Below, in pieces: positions 19,988 through 29,023 of a DNA stretch of 64,000 nt; the first letter of the stretch is position 1; the number at the start of each line of letters is the position of its first letter. The notes under the pieces are model-generated. The model saw only the letters and a list, made by a program, of their open reading frames with translations. It was not told the origin of the DNA and made no database searches. The DNA lies in assembly GCA_044426045.1 (NCBI GenBank), contig JAWXUX010000003.1, positions 1 to 64,000 of the forward strand. Direction: 5' to 3'. The translations under genes and the position numbers were made by a program. Origin of the DNA: JAWXUU01 sp044426045 (lineage in GTDB: Bacteria > Bacillota > Clostridia > Christensenellales > CAMQZB01).

Positions 19988-21184
19988 CTACAATCCTTCA
20001 CTCACGGCGAAGGCGGAGCTCCATGCCCATTGCAGGTTGTATCCACCGCACTCACCGCACACGTTCAGGGTTTCACCGCATGCGAAAACGCCTTTTGTGG
20101 TTTTTGATTGCAGGTTTTTGTCAAACTCGCGAAGTGGCACTCCGCCGAGTGTTGATTGCGCTTTTGAAAATGACAGATTCCCCGCAAAATCGAACGTGAA
20201 AGCCTTTGTCAGACTTGCGATTTTTTCTATGTCGGAATTTGAAAGGGTGCTGATTTTTCTTGCTGAAAGCCCCGCTTCTTTAGTGATTGCACGCGCGATT
20301 TGGTTTGCGGTGATTGTGAAAAGCAGTGTTTCGGCATCGCAATCTGGGTAAAGTTTTGATTTGCTTTCTAGGATTTGGATAAGTTGCGATTTTCCGATTT
20401 CGGGAAGAAAATCTACAACAACGCTACCGCTTTTATGGGGCGCGGAAAATGCCGAAAGCAGAAAACTCACAGGCCCGGAAAGTGCGAACTCGGAAAAGTG
20501 CATTTCGCCAGAAAAAGTGGCGATGGTTTTCGAGTTTTGGAGAAATGAAGCGGTCACTTCTGCTTTTATGCCCTTGAGCGTTTTTGTGTGGGGGGAAGTT
20601 GTTTTCATTTGCACTAGTGCGGGGAAAACGGGCGTTGAAGTGTGCCCGAGCGATTTCAAAAGTTTAACGCCAAATCCGTCGGTGTTAAGGTGAGGTGCTG
20701 CGTTTCCGCCCATTGCAACAACGATTTTTTCAGCCTTGATTGTGCCATTCGAGGTTTGAATTTCAAATATTCCGCCGTTCTTTTTCACTGCTGAAACTTG
20801 GCGGGATAAAAGGACGTTGATATTTTTTGCGGTGATGTTGAAACGAAGAAGATCAACAAAACTTGAAGCGGAAAGCGAGCGTGGAAAGATTTTATCGCCT
20901 ATTGTCGTTGTCGCAATACCGAGCGAGGCAAAATAGCCAAGCGTGTTTTCAAGATTGAAGTTTTCAATAAAAAAGTAGCAATCGTCGCCAAAGAATTTCT
21001 CTTTTGACAAAACGGTGTTGCCGATATTTCCCCTGCCGTTGCCAGTTTGGGCAAGCTTACGCATGAGCCTTTCGCCACCTTCAATAATGGCGATATCATC
21101 TCCGTTATATTTTTTTGACGCAAGAAGAGCGGTCAAAACGCCCGAAGCGCCCCCGCCGAGAATTGCGATTTTAAATGTTTTCAT
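19988..21184 (-). CDS. FAD-dependent oxidoreductase, BaiN/HI0933 (YhiN) family
   Basis: 398 residues. An N-terminal Rossmann dinucleotide site (ILGGGASGVLTALLAS) is followed by the HI0933 family signature MRKLAQTGNGRGNIGNT, a GG-containing redox/FAD segment (VVAMGGNAAPHL) and the C-terminal GVFACGETLNVCGECGGYNL. BaiN of bile-acid 7-dehydroxylating clostridia belongs here, but most family members have no known substrate. Start at the family-typical MKTFKIAILGG. It stands alone on this strand, divergent from the hexose-phosphate mutase gene. Confidence 0.9.
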   Translation of the reverse strand: MKTFKIAILGGGASGVLTALLASKKYNGDDIAIIEGGERLMRKLAQTGNGRGNIGNTVLSKEKFFGDDCYFFIENFNLENTLGYFASLGIATTTIGDKIFPRSLSASSFVDLLRFNITAKNINVLLSRQVSAVKKNGGIFEIQTSNGTIKAEKIVVAMGGNAAPHLNTDGFGVKLLKSLGHTSTPVFPALVQMKTTSPHTKTLKGIKAEVTASFLQNSKTIATFSGEMHFSEFALSGPVSFLLSAFSAPHKSGSVVVDFLPEIGKSQLIQILESKSKLYPDCDAETLLFTITANQIARAITKEAGLSARKISTLSNSDIEKIASLTKAFTFDFAGNLSFSKAQSTLGGVPLREFDKNLQSKTTKGVFACGETLNVCGECGGYNLQWAWSSAFAVSEGL

Positions 21185-21415
21185 TTTTCACCTCAGAATT
21201 TCAGAAGTCCCCTTATAATTTGCGTTGAGACTTTTTATAAGTTACATCATAATTATAACAAATTTTTTGCAAAAAATATATATATTATAAAAAATAATTT
21301 TCGATTTGGGGTTGAAAAGGCGTGAAAAGTGTGGTAAAATTATAAAAGTGAAACAGAATGTACTTTTGCATGCGTTTCACAATAAAACAGATTATTATGA
21401 TTAAGGAAGGTTGAA

Positions 21416-23137
21416 ATGAAAGATTATCGTGCGGAATTTGAATTGTGGAAAAACTATGGAATAACAATTCCAGAACTTTGCAAAGACATGGAATTTGCGG
21501 AAAAAGACGAAGAAGAAATCAAAGATAGATTTTATCGTGATTTGGAATTCGGAACTGCGGGTCTTCGCGGAATTTTGGGTGCGGGCTCTAACCGCATGAA
21601 CGTTTATACTGTTGCACGTGCGACAAAAGGCCTTTGCGAATTTTTGGCTGACCAAAAACCAAACTATGTTGTGGCGATTGGCTATGATTCAAGAATTAAT
21701 TCCGACGTGTTTTCAAAACTTGCGGCAAGCGTGATTGCTTCAATGGGCGGTAAAGTTTATATTTATGACAGACTTTTGCCAGCACCACTTCTTTCTTATG
21801 CATCTCGCGAACTTAATACTGATGCGGGAATCATGGTGACAGCTTCGCACAACCCTGCAAAATACAACGGCTACAAAGTGTTCGGTGGCGACGGTTGCCA
21901 AATCGGGCCAGAAGTTGCCGATGTTGTTCTTGCAAAAATCGACAATCTTGACTTGCTTGAATCATACGATCCATCGCTTGATTTTGAAGCGTTCCTTGCT
22001 GAGGGCAAAATCGAATATATTTCAAACGAAATTCTTGAAAACTTCTATAAAGTGGCACTTGACGAACGCGTGTTCCCTGATGCCATTGAAAATACTTCAC
22101 TCAAAATCACATATACGCCACTCAACGGCACAGGCAATGAACCTGTGAGAAAAATTCTTGACATGGCGGGATATAAAGATATCACTGTTGTGGCTGAGCA
22201 AGAACATCCAGACGGAAACTTCCCAACTTGTGCGTATCCAAACCCAGAATTCAAAGAAGCATTGGAACTTGGACTTCGCGATGCAAAAGCGAGTGGTTCT
22301 GATTTGCTTATCGCAACTGATCCTGATGCCGACCGCGTTGGTATTGCGGTTAAAGAGGGCGATGATTATATCTTGCTTTCAGGAAACGAAGTTGGCGTTA
22401 TGTTGCTTGAATATATCATTCGTGGCAAAAAAGAAAAAGGCACTTTCCCACAAAATCCAGTTGCAGTGAAAACAATCGTTTCAACTCCGCTAACTGATAA
22501 AATTTGTGCTAAACACGGAATTGATTTGAAAGACGTTTTGACAGGCTTTAAGTTCATTGGTAACGAAATCACTAAACTTGAAACTGTGGATAGATCAGCT
22601 GATTTCCTTCTTGGCTATGAAGAAAGTTATGGTTATTTGAAAGGAATTTATGTTCGCGACAAAGATGCGGTGACAGCTTCGCTTATCATTGCAGAAATGG
22701 CGGCTTATTATAAAATGAAAGGTCAATCTCTTGCCGACGTGAGAACAGCAATGTATGAAGAATACGGCTATCTTATGAACTACACTGAAAACTTCGCGTT
22801 CCCTGGCGCTGAAGGCATGGTTGAAATGGCTGAAATCATGACTAAGATGAGAGCAGATAAATTCAAAGATTTGGGTATCAAAGTTATCGCGTTTGCCGAT
22901 TATTATGACGGCTACAAACAAGATATGGTTTCTGGCGAAAAAGAAATCATCGACTTCCCAAAATCAAACGTTTTGTCTTTCAGCTTTGAAGGCGATTTGA
23001 AAATCATCATCCGCCCATCAGGCACAGAACCAAAAATCAAACTTTACTACACAGTTTCAGGCAAATCAGCAGGAGAATCAGCTGAAAACTACGCCGAAAT
23101 TTCTGCGAAAGTAAAAGAATATGTTTTTGGGAAATAA
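21416..23137 (+). CDS. Phosphoglucomutase/phosphomannomutase (PgcA-type alpha-D-phosphohexomutase)
   Basis: 573 residues with AAGGAAGG before the start. The phosphoserine loop is TASHNPAKYNGYKVFG (Ser144), the metal loop is DPDADRVGIAV, the sugar loop GYEESYGY and the phosphate loop RPSGTEPKIKLYY: all four active-site elements of the family in order. It interconverts glucose-1-P and glucose-6-P (and often mannose phosphates), for cell wall, glycogen and exopolysaccharide precursors. Confidence 0.96.
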   Translation: MKDYRAEFELWKNYGITIPELCKDMEFAEKDEEEIKDRFYRDLEFGTAGLRGILGAGSNRMNVYTVARATKGLCEFLADQKPNYVVAIGYDSRINSDVFSKLAASVIASMGGKVYIYDRLLPAPLLSYASRELNTDAGIMVTASHNPAKYNGYKVFGGDGCQIGPEVADVVLAKIDNLDLLESYDPSLDFEAFLAEGKIEYISNEILENFYKVALDERVFPDAIENTSLKITYTPLNGTGNEPVRKILDMAGYKDITVVAEQEHPDGNFPTCAYPNPEFKEALELGLRDAKASGSDLLIATDPDADRVGIAVKEGDDYILLSGNEVGVMLLEYIIRGKKEKGTFPQNPVAVKTIVSTPLTDKICAKHGIDLKDVLTGFKFIGNEITKLETVDRSADFLLGYEESYGYLKGIYVRDKDAVTASLIIAEMAAYYKMKGQSLADVRTAMYEEYGYLMNYTENFAFPGAEGMVEMAEIMTKMRADKFKDLGIKVIAFADYYDGYKQDMVSGEKEIIDFPKSNVLSFSFEGDLKIIIRPSGTEPKIKLYYTVSGKSAGESAENYAEISAKVKEYVFGK

Positions 23138-23148
23138 GAACTTTTGTG

Positions 23149-23183
23149 ACCCTCAAACCTTTTGGTAGGTTTGGGGGTTTTTT
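23149..23183 (+). terminator. Terminator of the phosphohexomutase gene
   Basis: ACCCTCAAACC (23149-23159) pairs with GGTTTGGGGGT (23168-23178), followed by a T run. Confidence 0.85.
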
Positions 23184-23197
23184 GTTCCTGCCGTCAA

Positions 23198-23392
23198 AGT
23201 GAAAGGTGAAAGGTGAAAGGTGTGGTAATGCACGCGGCTTCGCCTTGTGCTTTTCGATTATATTTGTAATCCATGATAGGAACGTAACTATTCAATAGGG
23301 GCGTTCCTATTTTACTAGCCAAATCCAAATGGGGTGCACGAGCGTAGCGAGTGCCTACCACACCTTTCACCTTTCACCTTTCACCTTTCACT
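23198..23392. repeat. Heptamer-armed element, reference copy
   Basis: Left arm agtgaaa plus ggtgaaa units ending ggtgtggtaatgcac; then gcacgcggcttcgccttgtgc, an A/T-rich stretch, a central hairpin taggaacg (23277-23284) / cgttccta (23302-23309), gcacgagcgtagcgagtgcc, accacacc and five inverted tttcacc-type units. The whole is an imperfect palindrome of about 195 bp without an ORF. It fills most of the 374-bp gap before the cobalamin operon. Confidence 0.85.
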
Positions 23393-23451
23393 TCTCCCCA
23401 ATACCTCCCAACCAAACCTCCTTCTCGCACCTTAACTTACCTACACAACAC

Positions 23452-23480
23452 TTGACATTCCCCCACCTTTGTGATAGCAT
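23452..23480 (+). promoter_or_regulatory. Promoter of the cobalamin operon
   Basis: TTGACA (23452-23457), 17-bp spacer, TAGCAT (23475-23480), about 30 nt before cbiA. The short leader leaves no room for a cobalamin riboswitch. Confidence 0.55.
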
Positions 23481-23511
23481 ATTTATATAGAAAAGGACAA
23501 GTTGGTGAAGT

Positions 23512-24825
23512 ATGAAAGGGCGAATTTTGGTTGGGGGCACGGGCAGTGGCTCTGGCAAGACAACTGTGACGATTGCACTTTTGGGTGCGCTCAAAAAAAG
23601 GGGGATAAAGCTTTCCGCATTCAAGTGCGGTTGCGATTATATCGACCCCATGTTTCACCGCGAAGTTTTGGGTGTTGAAAGCGGAAATATCGACAGCTTT
23701 TTTTACACTCCCGAAATTTGTCGCGAGATTTTTGCGGAAAGTGCCAGGGATTTTTCTGTTATCGAAGGGGTGATGGGATTTTTCGACGGCGGTGCGGGTT
23801 CGACGGAAAACGTTTCAAAAATTCTTGATTGTGGCGTTATTTTGGTTGTGAACGGCAGGGGCGCTGTGCAGTCTATTCTTGCGACCATTCATGGATTTTT
23901 GACGTGGAAAGAAAACAATATTTCGGGCGTGATACTCAACAACACAAGCGAAAATGTGTTTTTGCAAATTTCAGCGGATATCGAAAAAATGGGTGTTCGT
24001 GCGCTTGGATATTTGCCAAGATTACCGCAAGATTTAATTCTTGAATCAAGACATTTGGGGCTCGTGACGGCGTCAGAAATTGCGGGACTTTCGGAAAAAA
24101 TAGACAAACTTTCGGATATTGCCGAAAAAACTTTTGATATCGACGGCATTTTGGAAATGGGATTTGAAGCTGAGGAAATCATTCCAAACGGCTTGAAAAT
24201 TTCCAAAAAGGAGAGCGTGAAAATCGCGGTTTCTCGCGACGAGGCATTTTGTTTTTGCTATCGTGAAAATATTGCTGTTCTTGAAAAAATGGGGGCGGAA
24301 ATTTGTTATTTCTCGCCGCTCAGTGATGAAAAATTGCCAGATTGCGACGGACTTTACATCGTTGGAGGCTATCCTGAACTTTATTTGGACAGGCTTGAAA
24401 AAAACGCAAAGTTGCGTTTTGATATAAAAAATAAAATTGAAAACAAACTGCCAACCATTGCGGAATGTGGCGGGTTTATGTATCTTTCAAAAAAAATTGA
24501 TAGGTGTGAAATGTGTGGGGTTTTAGATGGCGAGTGCGAGAAAAAATCCAGCCTTGTGCGGTTTGGGTATGTGGATATGAAAAGTGAGAACGGCGGGGCT
24601 GTGTTGTTTGAAAACGGCTTCAAAGGTCACGAGTTTCACTATTATGACAGCACTGCAAATGGCGGGGATTTGGTTTGCACCAAGCAAAATGGCACAACGT
24701 GGACTGCGGGATTTTTGACAGAAAGTTTATACGCGGGCTTTCCACACCTTGCGTTTTTGAGCAGTCTTGAAAGCGTGGAAAATTTTTATGATAAATGCTT
24801 AAAATATAAAAAATCAACAAAATAA
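23512..24825 (+). CDS. cbiA: Cobyrinate a,c-diamide synthase
   Basis: 437 residues. The N-terminal P-loop GTGSGSGKTTVTIALLGAL with FKCGCDYIDP is typical of CobB/CbiA amidoligases, followed by a glutaminase-like domain with the nucleophile in AECGGFMYLS. It amidates the a and c side chains of cobyrinate using glutamine and ATP. First gene of a six-gene cobalamin operon; GTTGGTGAAGT before the ATG is a weak ribosome site. Full family length. Confidence 0.93.
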   Translation: MKGRILVGGTGSGSGKTTVTIALLGALKKRGIKLSAFKCGCDYIDPMFHREVLGVESGNIDSFFYTPEICREIFAESARDFSVIEGVMGFFDGGAGSTENVSKILDCGVILVVNGRGAVQSILATIHGFLTWKENNISGVILNNTSENVFLQISADIEKMGVRALGYLPRLPQDLILESRHLGLVTASEIAGLSEKIDKLSDIAEKTFDIDGILEMGFEAEEIIPNGLKISKKESVKIAVSRDEAFCFCYRENIAVLEKMGAEICYFSPLSDEKLPDCDGLYIVGGYPELYLDRLEKNAKLRFDIKNKIENKLPTIAECGGFMYLSKKIDRCEMCGVLDGECEKKSSLVRFGYVDMKSENGGAVLFENGFKGHEFHYYDSTANGGDLVCTKQNGTTWTAGFLTESLYAGFPHLAFLSSLESVENFYDKCLKYKKSTK

Positions 24826-24898
24826 TAGAAATATAAGATGAGAAAATTCAGAAAATAAGAACGGGAAAATGGGAAGAAAACGAAAGGAGAAAAGATAA

Positions 24899-25441
24899 TT
24901 GATAGCTTTGTTTTATGGTGGTGCAAGCAGTGGCAAATCTGAAATTGCGGAAAATTTCGCTGTTGAAAAGAACCTTGGATGTGGGGGGAAACCTCTAATT
25001 TATATGGCGACTATGCTTCCTTACAGCGAGGAGGGCAAGCGCAAGATTGTCAGCCACAAAAGAAAACGCAGTGGAAAAGGCTTTGAAGTGGTGGAGCAGT
25101 TTTACGATATCGGCAACACTCCAGTGATTGGCGGAACGGTGCTTTTTGAATGTGTTGGCAATATCCTTGCGAACGAGATGTTTTGCGAGGGCGGTATCAA
25201 AAAACACGTCAACGAGTTCATCTTGGTTGGGCTGAAACAGCTCGCGGCAAAATGCGATAATCTCGTTATCGTTTCAAATGATTTGTCCGACGGCGGTGAC
25301 GCAGTGACTGAAAGCACAATCAGATATATAACTAACCTCGAAATAATCAACAAGGAAATCGCAACAAATATAGCAGACGAAGTTTACTGCGTGCGAGTGG
25401 GAATACCGATAGTCAAAAAATCTGCGATTGCAAATAAATAA
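24899..25441 (+). CDS. cobU: Adenosylcobinamide kinase / adenosylcobinamide-phosphate guanylyltransferase
   Basis: 180 residues with a TTG start at 24899 preceded by AAAGGAG. The P-loop is YGGASSGKSEIAENFA; GGTVLFECVGNILANEMF and VIVSNDLSDGGDAVTESTI match the middle and C-terminal CobU blocks. It phosphorylates adenosylcobinamide and activates it with GTP for nucleotide-loop assembly. It lies between cbiA and cobS in one operon. A shorter related gene occurs two genes downstream. Confidence 0.9.
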   Translation: MIALFYGGASSGKSEIAENFAVEKNLGCGGKPLIYMATMLPYSEEGKRKIVSHKRKRSGKGFEVVEQFYDIGNTPVIGGTVLFECVGNILANEMFCEGGIKKHVNEFILVGLKQLAAKCDNLVIVSNDLSDGGDAVTESTIRYITNLEIINKEIATNIADEVYCVRVGIPIVKKSAIANK

Positions 25442-25463
25442 AAATTAGAATTTAAGGAGCAAG

Positions 25464-26243
25464 ATGAAAAGTATACTTTCGTCACTTATCATCGCGTTTG
25501 CGATGTATTCAAAAGTACCTATGCCAAGGGTGGATTGGACAAAACCGAACATGCGATATGTCATGGCGTTTTTTCCGCTTGTGGGTATTTTGGTGGGCGG
25601 ATGTGTGTTTGGCGTTTTGTATGTTGGGAATTTGTGTGGTGTGTCCCCATTGCTTTTTGCTGGGATAGCAACCGTTGTGCCAATACTGCTCACGGGTGGA
25701 ATTCACTTTGATGGATATATTGATACGGTGGACGCAATTTCTTCATATCAAACTCGAGAGCGAAAGTTGGAGATTTTGAAAGACCCACACGTTGGTGCGT
25801 TTGGGGTTATTTATGGGATAGTTTATATCCTGCTCTTTTTTGTTGGTGTTTGCGGGATTTTGACGATTTCTGAATATACGGCGGAGATGATTTGGGCGGT
25901 TTCGCTTGGGTTTATTTTGTCAAGATGTTTATCTAGCTTTTGCGGGATAAATTTCAAATCGGCAAATTCGGGCAGTCTTTCTGCATTTGCGGATGCGTCT
26001 GGGAAAATAGTTTGCAACATAGCAATTTTGGCGATTGCGACTTTGACTTTTTGGGGCTTGCTTGATTATGCCAACATTTTTGGGATTGTGGTTGTGGCGG
26101 TTCAAGTTGTTTGGATGGCGATTTATAAGGTGAAAACCGACAAAATTTTTGGCGGTGTGACTGGCGATACTGCGGGGTATTTTTTGCAGATTGCTGAAGT
26201 TTTATCAGTTCTTGCGGTTGCGGGAATGGGAGTTATTTTATGA
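25464..26243 (+). CDS. cobS: Adenosylcobinamide-GDP ribazoletransferase (cobalamin synthase)
   Basis: 259 residues, about six to seven membrane helices, with the family motifs FPLVGILVGG, GGIHFDGYIDTVDAISS and DPHVGAFGVIYG. It joins adenosylcobinamide-GDP to alpha-ribazole (phosphate) at the membrane. AAGGAGC precedes the start. It overlaps the next gene by 4 nt. Confidence 0.95.
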   Translation: MKSILSSLIIAFAMYSKVPMPRVDWTKPNMRYVMAFFPLVGILVGGCVFGVLYVGNLCGVSPLLFAGIATVVPILLTGGIHFDGYIDTVDAISSYQTRERKLEILKDPHVGAFGVIYGIVYILLFFVGVCGILTISEYTAEMIWAVSLGFILSRCLSSFCGINFKSANSGSLSAFADASGKIVCNIAILAIATLTFWGLLDYANIFGIVVVAVQVVWMAIYKVKTDKIFGGVTGDTAGYFLQIAEVLSVLAVAGMGVIL

Positions 26244-26581
26244 TATTTGTAACAGGAAAATATGGAAGTGGAAAAAAGAAGTTTGTGAGAGAAAATCTTG
26301 GCGTGAATGAAAAATTCGACGGTGTTTTTTTCTTGACTGAATATATTGAAAAGGAATTTGCCGTGAGAAATGCCGAGAGCATGAAAGAAGCGGTGATTGA
26401 AAAGGCGACAAGCGGAGAATATAACATTGTGATTTGCGAGGAGCGTGGCTGTCGTGTCATGCCGATTTTTGAAAGTCACAGGAGGCTTGTCGAACTGAAC
26501 GGCGAGATTGCGTGCGAGATGGCGCAGATGGCAGATGAAGTTTATCTTATTGAAAACGGCGTAAAAGACAGAATAAAATGA
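26240..26581 (+). CDS. Short CobU-like protein with an altered P-loop
   Basis: 113 residues, overlapping cobS (ATGA) and cobC (ATGA) on either side. The N terminus MIFVTGKYGSGKKKFV resembles the CobU P-loop, but the Ser/Thr after the Walker lysine is Lys. The C-terminal half, CEERGCRVMPIFESHRRLVE then LNGEIACEMAQMADEVYLIE, matches the CobU C terminus. The middle of CobU is missing. It may be a partner or regulator of cobU, or a dedicated cobinamide-handling protein; a kinase activity is doubtful. Retained coupling to both neighbours argues against a pseudogene. Confidence 0.65.
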   Translation: MIFVTGKYGSGKKKFVRENLGVNEKFDGVFFLTEYIEKEFAVRNAESMKEAVIEKATSGEYNIVICEERGCRVMPIFESHRRLVELNGEIACEMAQMADEVYLIENGVKDRIK

Positions 26582-27144
26582 AGATTTATTTGATACGGCA
26601 CGGCAAAACGGCGGGGAATGCATTGCGAAAATATATCGGCGCAACTGATGAGGGTGTGTCGGATGTTGGGTTTTGCGAGCTTGCGAAATTGCCAAAAATA
26701 AAGGTGGATATGCTTTTTTGTTCGCAAAAAAAACGGTGCTTACAAACGGCGGAAGTGCTTGTTTGTTGCAAAGAAAAAGCGAAAATTGTGGACGGACTTA
26801 CAGAATGCGATTTTGGCGATTTTGAAAATAAAACAGCTCGCGAGCTTGAAGATAACGCTCAATATATTTCTTGGGTGAAAAGCGGTTGCACCACCCAAAT
26901 TCCAAACGGCGAAAGCATGGATATTTTTAAAAACCGAAGTGTGAAAGCGTTTCTTGAGTGCGTGGAAAAATCAAAAAAGGCGGGCGTGGAAAAAATTGCA
27001 ATCGTCGCGCACGGCGGAACGGCAATGGCGGTTATGAGCAGTTTTTTCTCAGGTGAGTTTTACAGCTACACCCCAGAAAATGGCGGTGGCTATATTTTGT
27101 GGCTCGACGGTGACGGCAAGTTTAAAAATCTCGGCAAAATTTGA
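26578..27144 (+). CDS. cobC: Alpha-ribazole phosphatase-like histidine phosphatase
   Basis: 188 residues, start overlapping the previous stop. The phosphohistidine motif is LIRHGKTAGN, and the second catalytic region is VAHGGTAMAV. In this operon it most likely removes the 5' phosphate from alpha-ribazole phosphate or adenosylcobalamin phosphate. Phosphoglycerate-mutase-like proteins with other substrates share the motifs; the operon position is the main specific evidence. Confidence 0.85.
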   Translation: MKIYLIRHGKTAGNALRKYIGATDEGVSDVGFCELAKLPKIKVDMLFCSQKKRCLQTAEVLVCCKEKAKIVDGLTECDFGDFENKTARELEDNAQYISWVKSGCTTQIPNGESMDIFKNRSVKAFLECVEKSKKAGVEKIAIVAHGGTAMAVMSSFFSGEFYSYTPENGGGYILWLDGDGKFKNLGKI

Positions 27145-27180
27145 GTTTAGAGCTTTGGATTTAGCGGGCTTTGCAAAATT

Positions 27181-27251
27181 TGATATTTTATATTCAGTAT
27201 CTGATATTTTATATTCAGTATCTGATATTTTATATTCAGTATCTGATATTT
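27181..27251. repeat. 21-bp tandem repeat between cobC and cbiB
   Basis: Three complete units of tgatattttatattcagtat+c (27181-27201, 27202-27222, 27223-27243) and an 8-bp partial fourth. It is intergenic inside the operon and has no mismatches between units, so it is probably recent and variable in length. Confidence 0.9.
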
Positions 27252-27298
27252 GCAAAAGATTTAAGGGAAAATAAAGGAAATATTAAGGTTTTGGTGGT

Positions 27299-28291
27299 AT
27301 GATAGATTTTGGGACAATAATAAAATTATCCACGCTCGCGGTTTTGGCGGGGTTTGTGATAGATTTGATATTGGGTGATCCGCGGTGGCTTTTGCACCCC
27401 GTTGTTTTGATGGGGAAAATCATCACGGCTTGCGAGAAAATCACTCGAAAAATCTTTCTAAAGACTAAAAATGGCGAAAATCTAGCGGGGTTTGTGACGG
27501 TTTTTATCGTTGTGGCAATTTCTGGGATTTTGCCCGTCCTTATTTTGTGGGGATGTGTAAAAATCAATATTTGGCTTTATTTCGCGGTCGAAAGTGTGAT
27601 GTGTTGGCAAATTTTGGCGGGTAAATCGCTGAAAGTTGAAAGCATGCGAGTTTTCACGGCACTTGAAAACGGCGATTTGAACGGCGCGAGAAAGTGGCTT
27701 TCTTATATCGTTGGCAGGGACACTGAAAATCTTTGTGAGGCGGGAATTGCAAAGGGAGCCGTTGAAACGGTTGCGGAAAACACCGCAGATGGCGTGATTG
27801 CGCCCATGATTGCGATTTTGCTTGGCGGTGCACCCTTGGGATTTATTTATAAAGCGGTGAACACATGCGATTCAATGATAGGCTATCAAAACGAAAAATA
27901 TAAATGGTTTGGCACGTTTGGGGCTAGGCTTGATGATTTTTGCAACTTTGTGCCATCAAGGATTTCCGCATTATTGCTTATTGACAGCGCTTGGCTTTGC
28001 GGTTTCAACTGGAGAAACGCGCTGAAAATTTGGAAGCGGGACAGAAGATGTCACCATTCGCCAAACTCTGCTCAAACGGAATCGGCGGTGGCGGGCGCGC
28101 TAGAAATTCAGCTTGCGGGCGATGCGGTTTATGGCGGTGTGGTCAAAAAAAAGCCTACGATTGGCGATAGTTTGCGAGAAATCGAGATTGCGGATATCAA
28201 AAAAGCCAACAAACTCATGACAGTTGCAAGTGTTTGGGGTCTTTTGTGGATGACAGCGTTGAAAGTTGTAATCTTGCTTATTGCCTTATAA
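27299..28291 (+). CDS. cbiB: Adenosylcobinamide-phosphate synthase
   Basis: 330 residues, several membrane helices. Family motifs include DLILGDPRWLLHPVVLMG near the N terminus, GAVETVAENTADGVIAPM and GYQNEKYKWFGTFGARLDD. It attaches the aminopropanol arm to adenosylcobyric acid. Last gene of the operon. It is named cobD in some genomes. The threonine-phosphate decarboxylase and cobyric acid synthase genes are not in this window. Confidence 0.95.
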   Translation: MIDFGTIIKLSTLAVLAGFVIDLILGDPRWLLHPVVLMGKIITACEKITRKIFLKTKNGENLAGFVTVFIVVAISGILPVLILWGCVKINIWLYFAVESVMCWQILAGKSLKVESMRVFTALENGDLNGARKWLSYIVGRDTENLCEAGIAKGAVETVAENTADGVIAPMIAILLGGAPLGFIYKAVNTCDSMIGYQNEKYKWFGTFGARLDDFCNFVPSRISALLLIDSAWLCGFNWRNALKIWKRDRRCHHSPNSAQTESAVAGALEIQLAGDAVYGGVVKKKPTIGDSLREIEIADIKKANKLMTVASVWGLLWMTALKVVILLIAL

Positions 28292-28386
28292 CGCATTGAC
28301 AAAAAACGCGAAAAGGTTTATTATTAAAGAGTATTTTTAAAAACTTAAAAATAGCATACAAAATTTTTGTATAATAGGAGAAAATG

Positions 28387-29007
28387 ATGAGAAAAACTAT
28401 AAAAATGACAGCACTGCTTCTTTGTTTATTGCTTGTGATGACGGGCTGTGGCAGTGAAACTGTTGATTTGACAATCGACGGAACAAGCATTATATTTGCC
28501 GATATGGACGACACTGCGCTGTTTATCGAGCAAGTGAAAGACGGCAGTATTGATTATGATGCCTATGAAGTGCCAACGATTGTGAAAACGTGTGCGACTT
28601 CTGCTATGCTTGACGAGCTTTCAATGTTGACATATTTCGAAAGTGTCGCTGACGGAATGGCGCTGGACAGTGTTATTGTTGGAAATTCCAGCATTTGCGT
28701 TGTTTATGACTTGGGGCTTGATTTTTCAGAAGCGGGGATAACTCAAGATGAGGAATACCTTTTGAACACTGCAACGCTCACAACTTATATGACTGACGAT
28801 GTTGATACGCTTTTTGACGGCTTTTATTCAAGCGGAACTTACACAATGAACGCTGATAGCACTAGCTTTTCAGGAATGTACGGCTCGTATGGTTCAATGT
28901 CTGTTTCAAAAGGTGCCGATAACCAAGTTTTGGTTATGTATCTCCCAATCACTTTCTCTGCCGACATGATGAGTGATTCAGTGATGAGTGCGTATTATTT
29001 TGAGTGA
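28387..29007 (+). CDS. Predicted lipoprotein of unknown function
   Basis: 206 residues from the ATG at 28387 (six bases after AGGAG; the ATG at 28384 is too close to it). A type II signal peptide is clear: MRKTIKMTALLLCLLLVMTG then Cys, so the mature protein would be lipid-anchored on the outer face of the membrane. The rest is acidic and rich in Asp, Thr and Ser, with no family that I recognise. It lies alone between the cobalamin operon and a repeat element. Confidence 0.75.
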   Translation: MRKTIKMTALLLCLLLVMTGCGSETVDLTIDGTSIIFADMDDTALFIEQVKDGSIDYDAYEVPTIVKTCATSAMLDELSMLTYFESVADGMALDSVIVGNSSICVVYDLGLDFSEAGITQDEEYLLNTATLTTYMTDDVDTLFDGFYSSGTYTMNADSTSFSGMYGSYGSMSVSKGADNQVLVMYLPITFSADMMSDSVMSAYYFE

Positions 29008-29023
29008 GGGGGACGCTTTGCTT

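Noticed and set aside
23280..23511. Cobalamin riboswitch before cbiA
   Set aside because: The promoter lies only about 30 nt before the start, and the upstream DNA is a heptamer-armed element; no B12-box-like sequence is seen.
27049..27255. Minus-strand ORF with SDTEYKI repeats
   Set aside because: The repeat is the 21-bp tandem DNA repeat read in frame; the rest is the shadow of cobC.
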